The notes under the pieces: generated by a model
Told to the model about the DNA's origin: nothing
Seen by the model: the letters and a program-made list of their open reading frames with translations, nothing else
The model's database searches: none
Origin: Callaeas wilsoni
Lineage: Eukaryota > Chordata > Aves > Passeriformes > Callaeidae
Direction of reading: 5' to 3'
Length of the DNA stretch: 64,000 bases
NCBI GenBank assembly: GCA_013398955.1
Contig: VWPU01017834.1
Span: forward strand, 248,001 to 312,000
Program-made: the position numbers and the translations under genes
Shown here: positions 59,201 through 64,000 of the stretch, piece after piece
How positions within the stretch are numbered: position 1 is the first letter of the stretch
Layout of the letters: each line of letters begins with the position of its first letter

Positions 59201-62200
59201 AAATAAATTTCAGGAGGAAAAAATCACATTTCTGTTAAAAAAAATCATCTTTGCAATGCTTGTACTTGTGAACTCCAGCTATCAAATCTACAACAGGAAA
59301 TGGACAAAATATAGTCATAAATGTCATTGAATGAAAATTTGGTTCTGAATGGATTTCAAATGTACTTTCTCCTCAGGTTCTGCTCTATGAAAAAATGACT
59401 CTGTGTGGAGCAAGTCGAATTCAGTGAGGAATTTCTCCTTGACTTAAATGAGCTTTTGACCAAGGCCTCACAATATTAATGCATGAACCTGCAAACCCTT
59501 ATTTCCCAGGGTAGCTCCAATGAATCCTAGACTGATTAAACCTCTGTAGACCTGTGTGCAAAAGCAATACTCTGTCTGCTCATTCTCCCTTAAATGTAAG
59601 AGCTCAAATGGTTATGAGAAAGCATTGCTACAGGTTTGATCAAAAATAAATGCCATATATCTAAGGACCATGAATAAGGGATGAAACAGCAAGCGTAGAG
59701 GTAAAAGAGCTAAAGGGAAAAAATATAAAGATACCATTGCCTTGGACTGTATAATCTCAGCAGAGTTTCTTGCCATGTCAGAGGCATTATTTCAGAAGTA
59801 CCTGTTAATACCTCTTGGCTACACCATCCCATCTGATGAGGCAAAAGCAGGCAGACTTCTGTGGATGTACGAGCTGCTTGGTAACCTCTTGTCACCAGAA
59901 ATAAAGAACTGGAGTACTGGTATTGTTGCTGAGTCTATACATCAGTGCTACCAGAGGGAACTAATCTGCAAAAGCTTGAGGAAGAAATAGTGCAGAGATT
60001 GCCTATCTAAGCCATTTTTTCTCCAAGGAATTTCTGAAGAAATGGAGGAAAAAGGAGGAAATACCAGGCCTTTCACTCTTTTAAAAAGTGGAGGGGAAAC
60101 CTTTTATGCCTGTGTCTCTCCACACAATCTTGTGCAGTTAGAGCTCCTCTTATTGTTTCGGTCTACCTGAACTCCACTGTCCAGACAAGGCTGAGGAGAC
60201 CTCCAATGGATGGACCATGAAGCTTTCCTCTTCCCAAACATGTCTTTCCGTGTTGTGTAAATCAGTAAGGTCACGTACTCTTTTGGTGCTGCATAAAGAA
60301 CACTCAGCTACTTTTTGAAACAATTGCCATAGTGTGGTTCCGTCTCCTTGTTTCCAGTTTTGCTGCTGGTATTTGTGTGATTTACAGAGGTTGTTTTTAT
60401 TCCTCAGAGCTTTAAGAGCAATTAAAGAAAATAAAGAGCAAATGCTCAAGTAGTTGAGAAGAATGGAAGAGGTAAAAGATGGACACAAAGGCAGAGATAC
60501 CATGAACAACTCCTACAGAGGAAAGAATAAAACACAGCTTGTTTCCAACATGCCTTAACAGGCATAAAATTCCTGATTCAGTTTATTTCAAATTGTAATA
60601 TGGTTTGGAGGGGAGACAGTCAGTAACTTCTAAACAACATGAACATCCAATTAATAAAACAGCAATAACTTGTCTATTGTGAACTTCAAAGTCATGCTGT
60701 ACTTATAATACACAGTTGTTCAAATAAGATGGTAAACTGTGATATGCCCTACTTGCACTGACCACTTGTATGCCTGGATTTTTCACTCCCAAGAGGATTA
60801 AAAAAAACCCCAAACAAACACCCAAACGGGTTGTTTTGGGATTTTAACTGTTTCATCTTGACGGTTACACAAACATGCCATATCTAACCTCTGTGCTAAC
60901 ACGTTGGCTCACAGGTCCTTCTTTTCACCTTTCTAACCTCAGCTGAAGCTGTTGAAACTTGCAGAGGCTACCAGTCCATGTCCATACCTTAGCAACCTGA
61001 CTTCTTCACCCTCGAATTCATGTCTCTTCCCCTCTGCTCTGCATTTCAAAATCCAGAATTAAGCAAACCTGCAGTAGACGTGCATGTTGAAATGCACTAT
61101 TGCTTTCTGCTTTGTAGTTTCCTTGTTGCCCAATAGCTGTCAGTAGTCTCTTTTTTCCTGCACACATTGCAGTCTTTTTAGTACAATGCTGCTGAGGAAA
61201 AAAAATTAAATTAAATAAATAAATAATAATTAAAAAATAGAAGTGGGATCTCAATAATCCTTCATAAAGGAGTTTTCAGGCTTTTTTTAAGGTAGAGTAT
61301 GACACAGCCCTAGATGACATGACACACACCAAACAAACAGGAAAAAAACTGCCAATCCTTGTTCTATATTACACACCCATTGAACATTTTGGGTGGAGGA
61401 TCTCCAAGGAGGTCAAGCTCAGTTCTTTAAAAATATTTCTATTTCTACATGAAGAGGCAAAATATCTCAATCCCTAAACCTCAGTAGCCCCTTCTATCTC
61501 TATTGCAACTTTAGCTAAGTTTCCCAGAAGACACCTGTGTTCCATTGTATGAGATACACCAGTGGTAAAATTTAATGTACCCTTCCCATTGTAGATCATG
61601 GATTTGCCTAAACTGCCATTTCTGCCATGCCTAATGCAGGCATTATGTCTATTTACCAGCCCACTGCAAGGCTGACTGGGGAAGGTGGCAAGGGTCCCTT
61701 TTCCACATTACTTCTGCCTCAATCTATATTTATTGTTTCAGTTCTTTTGCATCATTTTAGACCATTTCTAAATCATCTAAATCCATGATATGTTAACACA
61801 AACTGAATTCACATGCTCAAAGCCGGTTTCTCAACTTTGCCGTTTTGCCAATGTTTTTACTCGATGCTTGAGGGACTTTAACACCAGCATGAGTGAAGCA
61901 GGAGCCACAAGAGAACATCAAACAAGTTCTGCATGCGTCTCGAGCCAGGGTGCATGCCAAGCACGCTTCAAAGAGCCATTGCTCTGAAAGAATGTGGTTG
62001 AGAGAGGCTTGTGTTCGACTGGCTGGAGGTCACCACCAGCATGTGGGTCAGGTCAGCCCTACAGCAGCCTCATGTGTCTGTGGAGCAGGCAGAGCTCATG
62101 CAGTTCCTTCCTCGCACTCCTTCCCACGGCTGCACCTCAAGGTTTTGGGCTCGCTTCCCCACGTAGCAGGCAGCTCCGAGGTCCACGCCCTGCAGTAAAG

Positions 62201-62599
62201 GTCAAGGACAGGTGCCTGCCTCCAGCCCAGCCATCACCCTTCTGGCTTTGTCCTTCCCTTTGAATGCCCACTGAACCTCCCTTCCCACACGCCAAACTCG
62301 TCCCATGTGCATTCACCTCTCCAGAACAAATGATTTGAAATGAAGGTGCAGCCTTGCAGTAACAATCGCATTAACTATTTATTCCGCTGAGACAAACGAT
62401 GAGTCAAGAGCAGCTTTTCAGATATGGAAGAACTTCTAGTTTCTACTGCCAAAATTACTTTCCCAACAGGGCTTCTCTTCCACAAAGTGACCTGAGCCAA
62501 AGGTGTTTGTACCCATGAGCAGGTGTGACTCAAGACAAAGCGGCAACATAGTACTCAGCATTGTTTGGTGTGTAGGACTTAGAGAGAAGAAAGATGCAA
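59201..62599. other. Noncoding unique DNA
   Basis: AT-rich with short frames. The 82-codon plus frame at 59742-59990 has ordinary protein-like composition but no recognisable family. A GC-richer patch at 61890-62270 has two overlapping frames (101 and 89 codons) without domains. An AAAT/AATA-rich tract is at 61198-61237. The segment 59370-59470 has weak similarity to an old amniote repeat. Confidence 0.45.
61198..61237. repeat. A-rich and AAAT-type low-complexity tract
   Basis: About 40 bp of A-rich sequence with imperfect TAAA and TAAT units. Confidence 0.85.
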
Positions 62600-63034
62600 A
62601 CAGACACGTGATGCTGATAAGAATTTCTTTTTATGTTATTCCAATAAAAAATACATTCATACAGAAATATAACAATCTTGCAAAAAACAATTTCAAATAA
62701 AATCTTGTAAAACAAAATTTTTACAAAAATCTTACAAAGAGATTCTTTAGATAACAGGGTGCTTCAAAAACAAAAAAAGAAATTTCACTAATAGAAACTT
62801 TTTCTTCTTAAATTTCAAGCAAAAATGTTTTATTTTTTTTATTTTTCAGCTTGATTGAGGCTCAGTTATCACCTGAACAAAATGTACTTGCTTATTAAGA
62901 AAATTACAGGCATTTGACATATGGCACACAGCCCCACCCCATCCACACAAGTCTGATGGTATTTCACAATTGAGACAAGCCAGTGCAAGTGGTTTTTTTT
63001 GTTTGGGGTTGGTTTTTTGTTTGTTTGTTTTTGC

Positions 63035-63059
63035 TTTTTTTTTTTTTTTTTTTTTTTTT
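63035..63059. repeat. T25 homopolymer run
   Basis: A 25 base T run follows a GTTTGTTTG-rich stretch at 62991-63034. On the minus strand it is an A-rich tract. It may be the tail of a decayed retroposon or a simple repeat. Confidence 0.95.
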
Positions 63060-63899
63060 AATTTTCTTGTTTATAAGAATTACTGCTAAGCCAAGGACAA
63101 TGCAAACAAGGAGTTAAAAACACAACAAAACCCAATCGTAAATAGAAATCCATTTTCTGGAAAATTTTGTCTGTTTGGGGGAAGAAAAAAAAAGTGCATC
63201 TTCAGGCAATTTAAACCAAAAATGAAGTGAGAATGATTTAAGCCTGTGTGTTCCATAGAACCAGATCACTTGCATATACTTTTTTTAAACCACTTATCTA
63301 CATACATTTCCAGGAAGATATACCAAAATATTAGCAGAGTAAGCAAGACTGATAATTAATAGTAAAAGAAACAGGTCACATGTTTCATTGCATCAACTGT
63401 AGTGAGCTGGTTTAAAAAAAACGAAACAAAACAAAACTGGTTTTGGACAGACTATTCCTACTCTAGGAAAAAACAGTCTTTATTTTAGCTGAACTATGTA
63501 AAATTAGAGCTCAACCACCACAACGACTAGCTCACTCACAGATCCTCCAGTAAGCTGGAAGGCCAAAACCCGAGTGTACTTCTTCTGCACACAGCTAATA
63601 TTCTTTTAGCATGCCAATATTCGGTTCATATCATTCTTAAATGGCCACAGATACGCTATTCCAGACAACCTAATAACTACAAAACACAGTCAGCAGTCTG
63701 AGAAGGACTGAATGCCAACAAAGCCTTTAGCATACCATTAAGCTAAAGGTAAAGCCTCCAAAAATGCTAGATTTTAATTAACTGTATCTTTCATTTCTTT
63801 GTCTCCTTAATGACCGTATTGCGGGGGGGAAGGGAGAAGAGGGAATATTTTGATGGGCTGTGGCATTTTCTAGCTATGTGTTCTAATTTTTTTCCTTTT

Positions 63900-63972
63900 A
63901 AAAAAAATATTTATATATTATCTATATATATACACACATACACAGACTGTACACACAAATATACATACACAA
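63900..63972. repeat. Compound TA/CA low-complexity tract at the right end
   Basis: Imperfect TATATA units pass into CACATACACA-type units. The tract is interrupted and likely old. Confidence 0.8.
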
Positions 63973-64000
63973 TTATTTTTCTGCCCACTTTTAAAAAAAA

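Larger units (their letters stand above)
62600..64000 (-). other. Possible 3' untranslated region of a minus-strand gene beyond the window
   Basis: Read on the minus strand the region is U-rich with AU-rich elements, has no open frame, and has AATAAA hexamers at 63479-63484, 62838-62843 and 62829-62834. The last two would place a transcript end near 62805-62820. Long stretches such as 63520-63800 are non-repetitive with balanced composition, as in conserved 3' UTRs. I cannot name the gene, and a plain AT-rich intergenic explanation remains open. The plus strand also has AATAAA-like words (62644, 62696), so strand choice is not secure. Confidence 0.25.

Noticed and set aside
62845..62895. Plus-strand terminal exon after a polypyrimidine tract and cag (reading about 16 codons to a stop)
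   Set aside because: The acceptor-like tract is a T-rich low-complexity run, and 16 codons cannot be assigned to any protein.
1..64000. CRISPR array, operon, phage or other prokaryotic system
   Set aside because: Composition, repeat families and lack of compact coding regions show vertebrate nuclear DNA.

Overview
This window looks like nuclear DNA from a bird, most likely a songbird. The strongest clue is a short element at about 40632-40776: its head matches an isoleucine tRNA and its tail matches the 3' end of a CR1 LINE, the structure of the passerine SINE family TguSINE1. CR1 3' tails (23346-23440, 36640-36735), a solo LTR of a type abundant in avian genomes (31248-31809) and weathered MIR/CORE-SINE copies fit a bird as well. 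No bacterial, organellar or free viral features are visible.

I found no protein-coding gene that I can support. All long open frames are single, unspliced, often overlap on both strands, lack recognisable domains, or come from simple repeats. The window reads as a gene desert or a very long intron. Its content is AT-rich unique sequence with GC-richer blocks (about 1.9-2.5, 5.5-5.8, 7.6-8.0, 10.1-10.5, 44.1-44.4, 45.6-45.9, 52.9-53.2, 56.8-57.0 and 61.9-62.3 kb).

Layout: 1-15.7 kb is mostly unique DNA with one ATA microsatellite. 15.7-29.6 kb is unique DNA with old MIR-like SINEs and one CR1 tail. 29.6-31.0 kb is a degenerate tandem array with a telomere-like motif, followed at once by the solo LTR. 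36-41 kb is the most repeat-rich part: CR1 remnants, a perfect 448 bp GAGAA array, a duplicated segment of about 180 bp on both sides of a single N (probably an assembly join error), and the tRNA/CR1 SINE. 46.3-48.3 kb holds an old minus-strand CR1/L3-type LINE and a probable second LTR. 48-62 kb is unique DNA with a perfect 12 bp hairpin, a G-rich and C-rich pair, a perfect CArG box and an 18 bp palindrome in AT-rich blocks that resemble conserved noncoding elements. 62.6-64 kb could be the 3' UTR of a minus-strand gene lying beyond the right edge, but this is tentative.

No genes act together here. Any function is more likely regulatory (noncoding elements) or structural (tandem repeats). 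I did not recognise a new multi-gene system; the least explained item is the tandem array at 29.6-31.0 kb.
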